11,184 nucleotides of DNA, from positions 1 to 11,184 of the forward strand of contig CANGZO010000057.1 of the NCBI GenBank assembly GCA_947458305.1. The letters run 5' to 3'. The notes below the pieces were generated by a model that made no database searches, was not told the DNA's origin, and was given only the letters and a program-made list of their open reading frames with translations. Both the position numbers and the translations under genes were made by a program. Shown piece after piece: positions 1-6,956 of the stretch. Position 1 is the stretch's first letter; every line of letters starts with the position of its first letter. This stretch comes from Comamonadaceae bacterium. Its GTDB lineage: Bacteria > Pseudomonadota > Gammaproteobacteria > Burkholderiales > Burkholderiaceae_C.

Positions 1-209
1 ACCCGCAGCACGGTGACTTTGTCAAAAGCCAAAGCCCGCGCCAAACTCGATTGGTCAATGCCCGGATGGTCTTGCATCACGCGCAGCACGCCATACTGCG
101 CTGGCGTTATGCCCAAGTCGGCGCAGGCCCTCTCAAAAATCGAGGCCGAGTTCTGGTGCGCTCTGCGCAACAAAAATCCCGGACGCTGGTAAAGATCGTG
201 TTTGGCCAT
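1..209 (-). CDS. MarR-family transcriptional regulator, N-terminal fragment (cut by window edge)
   Basis: The minus strand encodes 69 codons from ATG at 209, open to the window edge, so the C-terminal half is missing. The protein begins MAKHDLYQRPGFLLRRAHQN and continues with a helix around LGITPAQYGVLRVM, then DQSSLARALAFDKVTVLR. This is the dimerisation helix followed by the start of the winged helix-turn-helix of MarR proteins. The opening YxRPGFLLRRxHQ recalls the NicR/BpsR-like subgroup, which senses aromatic carboxylates such as 6-hydroxynicotinate; that resemblance is from memory and does not fix the ligand. No clear Shine-Dalgarno precedes the ATG. The gene is divergent from the solute-binding protein gene starting at 290, with a palindrome between them. 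This is the usual layout of an autoregulated MarR repressor with its target. Family call is good; the specific ligand is unknown. Confidence 0.82.
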   Translation of the reverse strand, partial: MAKHDLYQRPGFLLRRAHQNSASIFERACADLGITPAQYGVLRVMQDHPGIDQSSLARALAFDKVTVLR

Positions 210-257
210 GGGTCAGGGATTCTATGGATGAGTGGCATGGGCCGATTCGACAATAAT

Positions 258-273
258 CGTTGGCATACTAACG
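258..273. promoter_or_regulatory. Candidate MarR operator, site 1 (marR/tctC intergenic)
   Basis: The 16-mer CGTTGGCATACTAACG is an imperfect palindrome in which 12 of 16 positions match their own reverse complement. It lies between the divergent marR and solute-binding genes, 16 bases upstream of the latter's ATG and 3 bases before its Shine-Dalgarno. A related 16-mer lies upstream of the hydroxylase gene at 2540-2555. An AATAAT -10-like hexamer (252-257) would put a plus-strand transcription start near 264, inside the site. On the minus strand TTGGCA (290-285) and TATGCC (267-262), 17 bases apart, form a possible marR promoter whose -10 also lies inside it. Binding here could repress both directions. 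The regulator-site pairing is inferred from position. Confidence 0.5.
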
Positions 274-276
274 CAT

Positions 277-282
277 GGAGAG
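277..282 (+). promoter_or_regulatory. Shine-Dalgarno that decides the start of the 290-1273 gene
   Basis: GGAGAG sits 7 bases upstream of ATG at 290. This favours that start over the in-frame ATG at 275, which overlaps this site and would add five residues ahead of the signal peptide. Confidence 0.65.
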
Positions 283-289
283 CCTGCCA

Positions 290-1273
290 ATGAACCCGTC
301 ACGCCGACACGTCTCAGCCCTTTTGGGTGCCGGACTTTGCATGGGAGCCGCCTCCCCTTTGGCCTGGGCCCAAAGCGCCGCCAACCAAGGCCCACTCAAA
401 CTGATCGTGCCTTTCACACCCGGCACCGGCATTGACCTGATCGCCCGCACCCTGGGCCCGAAACTGTCGCAGCGCCTGAACCGCCCCGTCGTGGTCGAGA
501 ACCGCGTGGGCGCATCGGGCAACATCGGCACCGAAGCGGTGGTGCGCTCTGCGCCGGATGGCTCCACCCTGTTGGTGAGCGTCAACACGCTGGTCATGAA
601 CCGCGCCCTTTACCCGGGTTTGAGTTTTGATGCGGTGAAAGACCTCACCGCGGTATCGCAAACCAGCTGGGGACAACTCTTGCTCGTGACCCCTGCGCAA
701 TCGGGCTACAAAACCGCTGGAGAGTTTGTCGCCGCGCTGCGCAAGCAACCTGGACGGCTCAATTACGCATCGCCCGGCGTGGGCACGCCCCACCACCTGT
801 CGATGGAATTGTTCAAAAACACCGCCCAAGTTTTTTTAACCCACATTCCTTACCGCGGCACCGGACCGGCCGTGACCGACCTGCTTGGCGGCCAAGTGGA
901 CGCGATGTTCCTCCCCATCCATGTGGCTTTGCCGCACATCCGTTCGGGTCGCCTGACGGCGCTGGGCATCGGCAGCGACAAGCGCCACGCCTTGCTGCCC
1001 GATTTGCCCACCCTGGCCGAAGCCAAGGCGGGCAATGTGAACGTGGACATGTGGTACGGCATCTTTGCCCCCAAAGGCACACCGGCCGACATCGTCAACC
1101 TCTACAACCGCGAGATCAACCAGTTGCTCAGCGGCGACGACGTCAAAAAAGCTTTTGTCTCACAAGGCATGGACCCCAGCGGCAGCACGCCGCAAGCCTT
1201 TGCCCAATTGGTCGAGCGCGATGCGGAACGCTGGGCGCGCCTCATCAAAGACCAGGGCATCAAAGCCGATTGA
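290..1273 (+). CDS. Bug/TctC-family periplasmic solute-binding protein (first copy)
   Basis: A 327-residue protein, normal for the TctC/Bug family of extracytoplasmic binding proteins, which pass small organic (usually carboxylated) solutes to tripartite tricarboxylate-type transporters or act as sensors. Residues 1-27 look like a signal peptide: a twin-arginine SRR at 4-6, a hydrophobic core, and cleavage after AWA at 25-27. Family signatures are visible: PFTPGTGIDLIAR near the mature N terminus (usually PFxPGGxxDxxAR), VVVENRVGASGNIG, the HIPYRGTGPAVTDLLGGQVD block, and FAPKGTPADIVN near the C terminus. The start at 290 is set by the Shine-Dalgarno. It is divergent to marR and convergent with the hydroxylase gene. 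No TctA/TctB membrane subunit is encoded nearby, as is typical of orphan Bug proteins. The adjacent regulator and hydroxylase suggest an aromatic acid ligand, which is inference only. Confidence 0.9.
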   Translation: MNPSRRHVSALLGAGLCMGAASPLAWAQSAANQGPLKLIVPFTPGTGIDLIARTLGPKLSQRLNRPVVVENRVGASGNIGTEAVVRSAPDGSTLLVSVNTLVMNRALYPGLSFDAVKDLTAVSQTSWGQLLLVTPAQSGYKTAGEFVAALRKQPGRLNYASPGVGTPHHLSMELFKNTAQVFLTHIPYRGTGPAVTDLLGGQVDAMFLPIHVALPHIRSGRLTALGIGSDKRHALLPDLPTLAEAKAGNVNVDMWYGIFAPKGTPADIVNLYNREINQLLSGDDVKKAFVSQGMDPSGSTPQAFAQLVERDAERWARLIKDQGIKAD

Positions 1274-1330
1274 TTCAGCTCGACTGAACCGGCACTTGCG
1301 TGCCACAGGCTCCGCTGGACGGGGCCTATT

Positions 1331-2518
1331 TCATCCTGCGGGTGACATCAAATCCGCATTCATCGGATCGTAGGGGTACAGCCAGTTGTTGCGTGATGCA
1401 GCAATGTTGCGGTCCTTGAAGGCTTGCTTCATTTGCTGAGCGTCGGCAATGTGGTACAGGTCGCCCATTTCGGTGGACTCGCGCACCACCCGTGCTGCAC
1501 GCGGCGCACGGTGGTTTTGAAAGACTTGTAAAGCTTGCGCCATGGGCAAGTCGAGCGCCAAGGCCCGGCTCAGCACCGCCGCGTCTTCAATGGCCATCGC
1601 AGCGCCCTGCGCCATGTAGGGCAATGTGGGGTGAACTGCATCGCCCAACAAGGCGACGCGGTCCGTGCACCAGTTCATCACCGGCTTGCGGTTGTTCAGG
1701 GCCCAGCGGAAGCATTGGTCACGGTCCACGTTGTCGATGGCGGCGCGCACAATCGGGTGCCAGCCGGCGTAGTCTTGGTCCAACTCTTCCCATGGCTGGC
1801 GCGAGGTCCAGGACTCTTCTTCCCAGGGGCGCTCGACGCAGCCCACAAAATTGAGCACCTGGCCTGCACGCATGTAATACATCACCGCATGGTTTTGGGG
1901 GCCGCACCAAATCGACGAGACCACAGGGGGCCGCAACTCTGGCGCAATGCGCTCGATGGGAATGGCCAAACGCCAAGCCACCTGCCCGGTGAACACCGGT
2001 GGGTCTGTATCGACCACATGCTTGCGCACCACCGACTTGATGCCGTCCGAACCCACCACCAAATTGGCCCTGACCTGGCGACCATCCTCGAACACGATCG
2101 AGGCACTGTGCTCGTCTTCCAGCACTTCGATCGCCCTGTAGCCCAACTGCAAAGCCTGCGGGTCCAGTTGCTCGACCACCTCGAGCAAGGCAGCGTGCAG
2201 GTCCACCCGGTGGATTTGGTAATAGGGATGTCCATGACGCTGGGCATGGTCTTCGCCCAGTTTGATCTCGTGCAGCAACTCGCCTGAGTCAAAGCGCCGG
2301 AACTCAAATGCGGTGGGTTTGACGGCTTGGGCTTCGAGGCGGTCTTTCAGGCCCAGGTGGTAGAGCACTTTGACCGCGTTGGCACTCATTTGCACGGCTG
2401 CGCCGATTTCACCCACATGACGCGCTTGTTCGTAGATGCGCACGCGGTGCCCATCGCGCAACAAACAAGCTGCGGCCGTCAAGCCGCCGATCCCCCCGCC
2501 GACCAGTGCGATGTCCAT
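1331..2518 (-). CDS. FAD-dependent aromatic-ring hydroxylase (salicylate / 6-hydroxynicotinate / 3-hydroxybenzoate monooxygenase type)
   Basis: A 395-residue group A flavoprotein monooxygenase, a typical length. These enzymes use NAD(P)H and O2 to hydroxylate, sometimes with decarboxylation, a phenolic or N-heteroaromatic acid. The three signatures are in order: the dinucleotide-binding GGGIGG at residues 7-12 with Glu30 at the end of the following strand; the DG motif VVGSDGIKSVVR with Asp158-Gly159; and the GD motif LLGDAVHPTLPYMAQGAA with Gly292-Asp293. The late WLYPYDP segment is seen in salicylate hydroxylase and NicC-like members. Start: AGGAG lies 7 bases before the ATG. The tail converges on the solute-binding gene with a 57-base gap, and the upstream region carries the second copy of the candidate MarR operator. 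Substrate cannot be fixed from sequence alone, so no gene symbol is given. Confidence 0.88.
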   Translation of the reverse strand: MDIALVGGGIGGLTAAACLLRDGHRVRIYEQARHVGEIGAAVQMSANAVKVLYHLGLKDRLEAQAVKPTAFEFRRFDSGELLHEIKLGEDHAQRHGHPYYQIHRVDLHAALLEVVEQLDPQALQLGYRAIEVLEDEHSASIVFEDGRQVRANLVVGSDGIKSVVRKHVVDTDPPVFTGQVAWRLAIPIERIAPELRPPVVSSIWCGPQNHAVMYYMRAGQVLNFVGCVERPWEEESWTSRQPWEELDQDYAGWHPIVRAAIDNVDRDQCFRWALNNRKPVMNWCTDRVALLGDAVHPTLPYMAQGAAMAIEDAAVLSRALALDLPMAQALQVFQNHRAPRAARVVRESTEMGDLYHIADAQQMKQAFKDRNIAASRNNWLYPYDPMNADLMSPAG

Positions 2519-2525
2519 GGTTTGA

Positions 2526-2530
2526 CTCCT
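2526..2530 (-). promoter_or_regulatory. Shine-Dalgarno of the hydroxylase gene
   Basis: AGGAG on the minus strand ends 7 bases before the ATG at 2518. It is a strong site that confirms this start. Confidence 0.7.
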
Positions 2531-2539
2531 GATTTACAT

Positions 2540-2555
2540 CGTTAGCATGCTACCA
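2540..2555. promoter_or_regulatory. Candidate MarR operator, site 2 (upstream of the hydroxylase gene)
   Basis: Plus-strand CGTTAGCATGCTACCA contains the perfect 10-bp palindrome TAGCATGCTA. It is identical to site 1 (258-273) at 12 of 16 positions, and both fit a symmetric consensus CGTTAGCATGCTAACG. It lies 21 bases upstream of the hydroxylase ATG and 9 bases before its Shine-Dalgarno, close to the geometry of site 1. The minus-strand form and site 1 both end in CTAACG. Two matched palindromes at equivalent places in front of two functionally compatible genes make a shared operator likely. That the neighbouring MarR protein binds it is inference. Confidence 0.5.
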
Positions 2556-2596
2556 GAAGACCAGCATCCCCGATCGCACCATGGCCTGCTCTCGCA

Positions 2597-3094
2597 TCAA
2601 ACCAAGACCAAACAACGCGCCAACCCAAAGCGCTCAAAATCGCGATCGAACGTGACCATGCGCAGGCCTGTGCTCTGGGCGGTGGCCGCCAGACACATGT
2701 CCGTCCACAAACGAATGGGTTGAGGCTCTCCGCGTCGCCCCAAAAGCTGCTCGACCGCGTCATCCAGACCAGGTGGATCGGCCAACAATCCCACTGCGGG
2801 TGTGTCCAGCCATTGGCGGTACATGGCCATGGCCTGGTTCAAAGTCAAGACGTTGGGACCCATCGCGCGAGGCTGTGACAACACGCGCACCAAACCCATC
2901 ATGGTGGTTCGACAGAACCACAAAGGCGTTCCGGCTTCGCAGGCCGATTGCCAATAGCGCATGGCCGCCGAGTGAAACGGGTGTGCGGCACTGCACAAGC
3001 CCACCCACACATTCACATCGAGCAAATCGCCCGGTGCCAATCGCCAGTTGGCCGAAGCCTCAGATACGCCCCAAAAGTTTGATGGTTCGCTCAT
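2597..3094 (-). CDS. vapC: VapC-type toxin, PIN-domain ribonuclease
   Basis: A 165-residue PIN-domain protein of the Mtu_PIN/VapC kind. The toxins are Mg-dependent endoribonucleases that cut tRNA or rRNA when freed from antitoxin. Visible acidic residues are Asp26 in LLDVNVWVGL, Asp132 in LWTDMCLAA, and Asp150/Asp152 in TFDRDF. The second-helix block CRTTMMGLVRVLSQP matches this subfamily but has no acidic residue where many PIN proteins carry Glu. The gene overlaps the end of the antitoxin gene by 35 bases; a GAGG lies 6 bases before the ATG at 3094, so the start is supported. As a result about 20 residues precede the first PIN strand, where family members usually begin only a few residues before it. 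Active toxin is likely but unproven. Confidence 0.85.
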   Translation of the reverse strand: MSEPSNFWGVSEASANWRLAPGDLLDVNVWVGLCSAAHPFHSAAMRYWQSACEAGTPLWFCRTTMMGLVRVLSQPRAMGPNVLTLNQAMAMYRQWLDTPAVGLLADPPGLDDAVEQLLGRRGEPQPIRLWTDMCLAATAQSTGLRMVTFDRDFERFGLARCLVLV

Positions 3095-3344
3095 CGTCGT
3101 CCTCGTTGATCAACTCATACAAATCGGCATTGGTCAATTTGCTCAGATCCAGTGGCAATGGTCCCTGGTTTGGAATCACCGGGGGTCTGGCTTCGAAGCG
3201 CTTTTGTGGGTCCACCACCTCGCGGGCGGTCAAGCCCCGTTCCACCAGCTCAATGACCAGGTCGCGCAGGGTTCGGCCCTCTTGGGCAGCCCGGGTTTTG
3301 AGGTGCTTGAACAGCGCATCAGGGAAATCAAGTGAAGTTCGCAT
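3060..3344 (-). CDS. vapB: VapB-type antitoxin, ribbon-helix-helix
   Basis: A 94-residue partner of the PIN toxin. The N terminus MRTSLDFPDALFKHLKTRAA, then EGRTLRDLVIELVERGL, is a ribbon-helix-helix DNA-binding domain (strand about 2-7, two helices to about 38). The acidic, variable C-terminal half (LSKLTNADLYELINEDDDE) would wrap the toxin. Such proteins neutralise VapC and repress their own operon. The start is uncertain. ATG 3344 gives the standard RHH beginning but has no Shine-Dalgarno. An in-frame ATG at 3368 and a TTG at 3380 lie upstream, the TTG preceded by GAGGG at a good distance. An A-rich -10-like element ends 6 bases before 3344, so a leaderless message is possible. The pair is isolated between unrelated genes, consistent with a mobile accessory module. 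Confidence 0.82.
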   Translation of the reverse strand: MRTSLDFPDALFKHLKTRAAQEGRTLRDLVIELVERGLTAREVVDPQKRFEARPPVIPNQGPLPLDLSKLTNADLYELINEDDDERTIKLLGRI

Positions 3345-3354
3345 ATTTACATTT

Positions 3355-3380
3355 TTGCATGAACGCATCAAAAAATGCAA
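3355..3380. promoter_or_regulatory. Candidate vapBC promoter/operator inverted repeat
   Basis: TTGCAT (3355-3360) and ATGCAA (3375-3380) form an inverted repeat with a 14-base spacer directly upstream of vapB, in a locally AT-rich patch. On the minus strand TTGCAT (3380-3375) could be a poor -35. The extended -10 TGC-AAAAAT at 3359-3351 lies 18 bases beyond it (3 of 6 and 4 of 6 consensus matches). RHH antitoxins normally bind palindromes overlapping their own promoter. The site is inferred by position and symmetry only. Confidence 0.3.
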
Positions 3381-3494
3381 GGGTGAGCCCTCATCCCACC
3401 ATTAGCCAGCCCTGAGCTGACCCAGCAAACCAACGATAATCCAGCCCTGCATTCACGTCCGGTCCGGGCGGTTGCCCTGCCAACGAGAGCCCCC

Positions 3495-3806
3495 ATGAAA
3501 AAGAACTTCCCCCTGCAAGCCGAAGGCAAGCACCCCGACCGCGTGCTCGAAGCCGTCAAGCACGACATCCGCAAATACTTCAAGCGCGAGCGCAATCGGG
3601 ACGTGCCCAAGGGCGTGGACTTTTGGGACTTTGACTGCAAGGTGGGCCTGACCGCCGACAGCGCTGAAGTGGTGCGTGTGGGTGCCGTGATCGAAGCGGT
3701 GGACGCCGCAGCCAAAGCGGGTGCTACTTCTGTGTATGTGGAGATTTTGAGCAAGCACGGGGTGCGGGTTCTCAAGGCGCAAGGGCAAGAAGGTGAAGGG
3801 GGCTGA
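3495..3806 (+). CDS. Small conserved protein, DUF6172-like
   Basis: A 103-residue soluble protein with no signal peptide or membrane segment. It begins MKKNFPLQAEGKHPDRVLEA and contains a lysine/arginine-rich stretch KHDIRKYFKRERNR (residues 22-35), the block GVDFWDFDCKVG, and a helix-rich C-terminal half ending in VYVEILSKHGVRVLKAQG. This pattern (basic helix, then VDFWDFDC) is what I recall of the proteobacterial family DUF6172, whose function is unknown. GAGAG lies 5 bases ahead of the ATG. Upstream, GATAAT at 3435-3440 could be a -10 but no good -35 was found. It stands alone on the plus strand between vapBC and the helicase gene, with which it converges. No function is proposed. Confidence 0.75.
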   Translation: MKKNFPLQAEGKHPDRVLEAVKHDIRKYFKRERNRDVPKGVDFWDFDCKVGLTADSAEVVRVGAVIEAVDAAAKAGATSVYVEILSKHGVRVLKAQGQEGEGG

Positions 3807-3828
3807 TCCCTGCGCAATCAACGCACGG

Positions 3829-5112
3829 TTACGGCGTGTCAGTTCCCGCGACTGATGCAGCCGCAGCAGCCCTCAACTTGTCTTTCTTGCTCGGCCGTGA
3901 ACCCTTGATGCCGCCATTGCCAGGCGATGGCGGGGGCGGGGTCTCGGTGGGCTCAAAGCCTGGCACTTCCTCCAAAGGGAGTTCCAGGCTTTCCCGTTTC
4001 TGGATCAGCTTCCAATGCGCAAGCGCTGAGGCGGTGACAAAGCTCACCGCATCGCCATGCGCACCCGCCCTGCCCGTGCGGCCAATGCGGTGGGTGTAGT
4101 CGGTGGCCGAGCGCGGCAGATCGTAATTGACCACAACGGGCAACATGGCGATGTCGATGCCGCGTGAGGCCAAGTCGGTGGTCACCACCACGTCCCAGCG
4201 GCCGGCCTTGAATTCGCTCAAAACTTCTTGGCGTGCGCCTTGGCTCATCTCGCCATGAAAAGGCGTGGCAAACACGCCCGCTTTGTAAAGCTTGTTGGCC
4301 ACATGCTCGCAGGCGTAACGCGTGGCCACAAACACCAGCACCTGCTGCCAGCCATTCTCCTGGATCAGGTGGCGCAGCAAGGCGGTGCGGCTTTTCTCGT
4401 CCACGGCAATGGCACGCTGGGTGATGTCGGGTTGGTGGCCTTCAAAAGCCGCCACCGTGATGCGCACCGGATCGCGCAGCAGCTTGGCCGCCAGCGCTTC
4501 CACCTCGGGTGCAAACGTGGCTGAAAACAACAGCGTTTGGCGCTTGGCAGGCAGCAGCGCCAGCACGCGCTGCAACTCGTCTGCAAAACCCAAATCCAAC
4601 AGGCGGTCGGCTTCGTCGAGCACCAAGTGCTGCACATCGGCCAGGCGCAAAGCGTTCTGGTCAATCAAATCGAGCAAACGGCCCGGCGTGGCCACCACGA
4701 TGTCTGCACCGCCCCGCAGTGCCATCATTTGTGGGTTGACCGAAACACCGCCGAACACCGTGTTCACCTTCAGTGACTGCGGCAGCTTGTACGCCAGGTT
4801 GGCCAACACATCGCCCACTTGCACCGCCAACTCGCGCGTGGGCACCAGCACCAGGGTGCGCACCGGGCGGCGGAAATTGGTCTGGCGCGGAGAAGCCAGC
4901 AAAAGCTGCAACAGTGGCAGCGCAAAAGCCAGTGTTTTGCCAGAGCCGGTGGGCGCGGTGGCCCACACATCGGCAGACTTGAGTACCGCCGTAATCGCCT
5001 CGGCCTGGATGGGGGTGGGGGCGTACAAGCCCATGTCACCCACGGCGCGCAAAAGCGCGGGGGTCAAGCCGAGTGGGTCAAAGTTCAAAACAATCCGATC
5101 AATCACGCGCAT
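3829..5112 (-). CDS. DEAD-box ATP-dependent RNA helicase (RhlE-like)
   Basis: A 427-residue helicase core plus short tail that unwinds RNA duplexes using ATP, in ribosome assembly or RNA decay. Motifs in order: Q-motif region FDPLGLTPAL...PTPIQ (11-36); Walker A APTGSGKT (53-60); PTRELA (91-96); TPGR (142-145); DEAD 166-169; SAT 197-199; VFVATR; TTDLASRGIDI (311-321); HRIGRTGR (341-348). The tail from about 385 is proline-rich, then basic (SRPSKKDKLR), as in RNA-anchoring tails. The ATG at 5112 overlaps the purH stop by one base (TGATG) with no clear Shine-Dalgarno, implying translational reinitiation after purH; an in-frame TTG at 5115 is the alternative. It is the last gene of the dusB-fis-purH run. 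Subfamily assignment (RhlE versus other DEAD-box types) is tentative. Confidence 0.92.
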   Translation of the reverse strand: MRVIDRIVLNFDPLGLTPALLRAVGDMGLYAPTPIQAEAITAVLKSADVWATAPTGSGKTLAFALPLLQLLLASPRQTNFRRPVRTLVLVPTRELAVQVGDVLANLAYKLPQSLKVNTVFGGVSVNPQMMALRGGADIVVATPGRLLDLIDQNALRLADVQHLVLDEADRLLDLGFADELQRVLALLPAKRQTLLFSATFAPEVEALAAKLLRDPVRITVAAFEGHQPDITQRAIAVDEKSRTALLRHLIQENGWQQVLVFVATRYACEHVANKLYKAGVFATPFHGEMSQGARQEVLSEFKAGRWDVVVTTDLASRGIDIAMLPVVVNYDLPRSATDYTHRIGRTGRAGAHGDAVSFVTASALAHWKLIQKRESLELPLEEVPGFEPTETPPPPSPGNGGIKGSRPSKKDKLRAAAAASVAGTDTP

Positions 5113-6698
5113 CAATGGCGGAAGTGGCGCACGCCGGTGAAAACCATCGCCACGCCGTGCTCGTTGGCGGCGTCGATGACTTCTTGGTCGCGCATCGAGC
5201 CACCGGGCTGGGCCACGCAGGTGGCGCCTGCGTCCACCACCACGTCGAGGCCGTCGCGGAAGGGGAAGAAGGCGTCGCTGGCGACCACGGTGCCCTGCAG
5301 GCTGAGCTTGGCGGCTTCAGCCTTGATGCTGGCGATCCGCGCGGAATCCAAGCGGCTCATTTGGCCGGCGCCCACGCCCATGGTCATGCCGTTTTTACAG
5401 AACACGATGGCGTTGGATTTGACAAACTTGGCCACTTTCCAAGCGAACAACAGGTCGTGCAGTTCTTCGGGGGTGGGTTGTTTGACAGTGACGATTTTCA
5501 TGTCGGTCAAAGCCAACTCGTGGTTATCGGCGCTTTGCAGCAACAGGCCTGAGCCCACGCGTTTGGTCTCCAGCGCATTGCGCACTTTGCCGTAGTGGGC
5601 GGGCAAAGCAATCTTCATCAAGCGCACATTCACTTTGCTCTTGAACACTTCCAGCGCTTCGGCGCTGAAGTCAGGGGCCATCAGCACTTCGACAAATTGC
5701 TTGCTCACCGCTTCGGCAGCGGCTTTGTCCACTGGGCGGTTGAAGGCGATGATGCCGCCAAACGCGCTGGTGGGGTCGGTTTGGAAGGCCTTGCTGTAGG
5801 CCTCGAGTGCGTTGCCACCCACGGCCACACCGCAGGGGTTGGCGTGTTTGACGATGACGCAAGCGGAGCTGTCAAAGCTCTTGACGCACTCCCACGCCGC
5901 GTCGGCGTCGGCGATGTTGTTGTAGCTGAGTTCTTTGCCTTGCAGCTGCACGCCGGTGGCCAGCGATCCGGCCGCCGGCACCAAGTCGCGGTACCAAGCG
6001 GCTTGCTGGTGGCTGTTCTCGCCGTAGCGCAGGTCTTGCACCTTGACGTATTGCTCATTGAATTGGCCTGAGAACTGCGCACGCTCGGGCACGTAGTCTT
6101 CGCTCAGTTTTTCTGCTTCAAAGTTCACGCTCGACAAATAGTTGCTGATCGCGCCGTCGTATTGGCTGATGCGGTTGAACGCGGCCACCGACAAGGCAAA
6201 GCGCAGTTTGTCGCTCAACTTGCCATTGGCTTTCAACTCAGCGATCACGTCCGCGTATTGGCTGGCGTCGGTGACCACGCCAACGTCTTTCCAGTTCTTG
6301 GCGGCAGAGCGAACCATGGCGGGGCCGCCGATGTCGATGTTCTCGATCGCGTCGGCCAGCGTGCAACCGGGCTTGGCCACGGTGGCTTCAAAGGGGTAGA
6401 GGTTGACGATCAACAAATCAATCGTGTCAATGTTGTGCGCTTGCAAAGCCGCCATGTGCTCGGGCGTGTCGCGGCGCGCCAGCAAACCGCCATGCACTTT
6501 GGGGTGCAGTGTCTTGACACGGCCGTCCAGCATTTCCGGGAAACCGGTGACCTCGGCCACCTCGGTCACAGGCAGGCCTTGGTCGGCCAAGAGCTTGGCG
6601 GTGCCGCCGGTGGAGATCAGGCCCACGCCCAAGGCGTGCAGTTCTTTGGCCAGGTCGACAATGCCGGTTTTGTCAGAGACGGAAATCAGGGCTCTCAT
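5112..6698 (-). CDS. purH: Bifunctional AICAR formyltransferase / IMP cyclohydrolase
   Basis: A 528-residue protein, the normal size for PurH, which performs the last two steps of de novo purine synthesis: AICAR plus 10-formyl-THF to FAICAR, then ring closure to IMP. The N-terminal MGS-like cyclohydrolase domain (about 1-200) shows ALISVSDKTGIVDLA, STGGT, LDGRVKTLHPKVHGG and IDIGGPAMVRSAAKN. The C-terminal transformylase domain has LRYGENSHQ, the catalytic Lys-His in VIVKHANPCG (Lys284-His285) and DPTSAFGGIIAFN. ATG 6698 gives the standard start MRALISVSDK; an in-frame TTG at 6713 is a less likely alternative. It follows fis by 18 bases, and its stop overlaps the helicase start. dusB-fis-purH is a familiar betaproteobacterial order. 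From memory ruvC often comes next, but a helicase stands there instead. Confidence 0.97.
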   Translation of the reverse strand: MRALISVSDKTGIVDLAKELHALGVGLISTGGTAKLLADQGLPVTEVAEVTGFPEMLDGRVKTLHPKVHGGLLARRDTPEHMAALQAHNIDTIDLLIVNLYPFEATVAKPGCTLADAIENIDIGGPAMVRSAAKNWKDVGVVTDASQYADVIAELKANGKLSDKLRFALSVAAFNRISQYDGAISNYLSSVNFEAEKLSEDYVPERAQFSGQFNEQYVKVQDLRYGENSHQQAAWYRDLVPAAGSLATGVQLQGKELSYNNIADADAAWECVKSFDSSACVIVKHANPCGVAVGGNALEAYSKAFQTDPTSAFGGIIAFNRPVDKAAAEAVSKQFVEVLMAPDFSAEALEVFKSKVNVRLMKIALPAHYGKVRNALETKRVGSGLLLQSADNHELALTDMKIVTVKQPTPEELHDLLFAWKVAKFVKSNAIVFCKNGMTMGVGAGQMSRLDSARIASIKAEAAKLSLQGTVVASDAFFPFRDGLDVVVDAGATCVAQPGGSMRDQEVIDAANEHGVAMVFTGVRHFRH

Positions 6699-6716
6699 GG
6701 GGACTTTCTTCAACTT

Positions 6717-6956
6717 TTATTTCAATAAATCGTGTTCGAGCAATTTCTTGCGCAAGGTGTTGCGGTTCAGGCCCAGCCATTCGGCGGCGCGCGACTGGTT
6801 CTGGCCCGACTGGGTCATCACCACCTCGAGCAGGGGCTTTTCAACCAGCTTGACCAGCATGTCATACAGACCGGTCGGCTCGGTGCCGTCCAGATCTCGA
6901 AAGTAGGTGTCCAGGTTGTCCCGGATGCAGGTTTCTATGGATTGTTGTTCGCTCAT
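6717..6956 (-). CDS. fis: Fis-family nucleoid DNA-binding protein
   Basis: A 79-residue protein; gammaproteobacterial Fis is about 98 residues, and the shorter form is usual in Betaproteobacteria. Fis dimers bend DNA and modulate rRNA, tRNA and many other promoters. The helix-turn-helix occupies about residues 53-72, QSRAAEWLGLNRNTLRKKL, very similar to the Fis/NtrC C-terminal DNA-binding domain. The preceding LYDMLVKLVEKPLLEVVM is the dimer helix. The start ATG at 6956 overlaps the dusB stop by four bases (ATGA), so translation is probably coupled to dusB, the same linkage as the dusB-fis operon of enteric bacteria. purH follows after 18 bases. The missing N-terminal beta-hairpin arm, which in enteric Fis contacts site-specific invertases, suggests a purely architectural or regulatory role. 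Confidence 0.93.
   Translation of the reverse strand: MSEQQSIETCIRDNLDTYFRDLDGTEPTGLYDMLVKLVEKPLLEVVMTQSGQNQSRAAEWLGLNRNTLRKKLLEHDLLK

Noticed and set aside
1274..1304. Two small inverted repeats (TTCAG/CTGAA and GGCAC/GTGCC) in the convergent gap as a bidirectional terminator
   Set aside because: Stems are only 5 bp and no T-run follows on either strand, so intrinsic termination is not supported.
1535..2287. Long plus-strand open frame opposite the FAD hydroxylase
   Set aside because: It lies entirely antisense to a gene with clear motifs, has histidine- and arginine-rich composition typical of a high-GC shadow frame, and resembles no family.
4322..5140. Plus-strand open frame of 272 codons opposite the helicase gene
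   Set aside because: Serine/arginine-rich shadow of the helicase codons, with no recognisable domain or ribosome-binding site.
6162..6728. Plus-strand open frame opposite the purH 5' end and the start of the fis tail
   Set aside because: Antisense shadow of purH; composition and position explain it without a gene.
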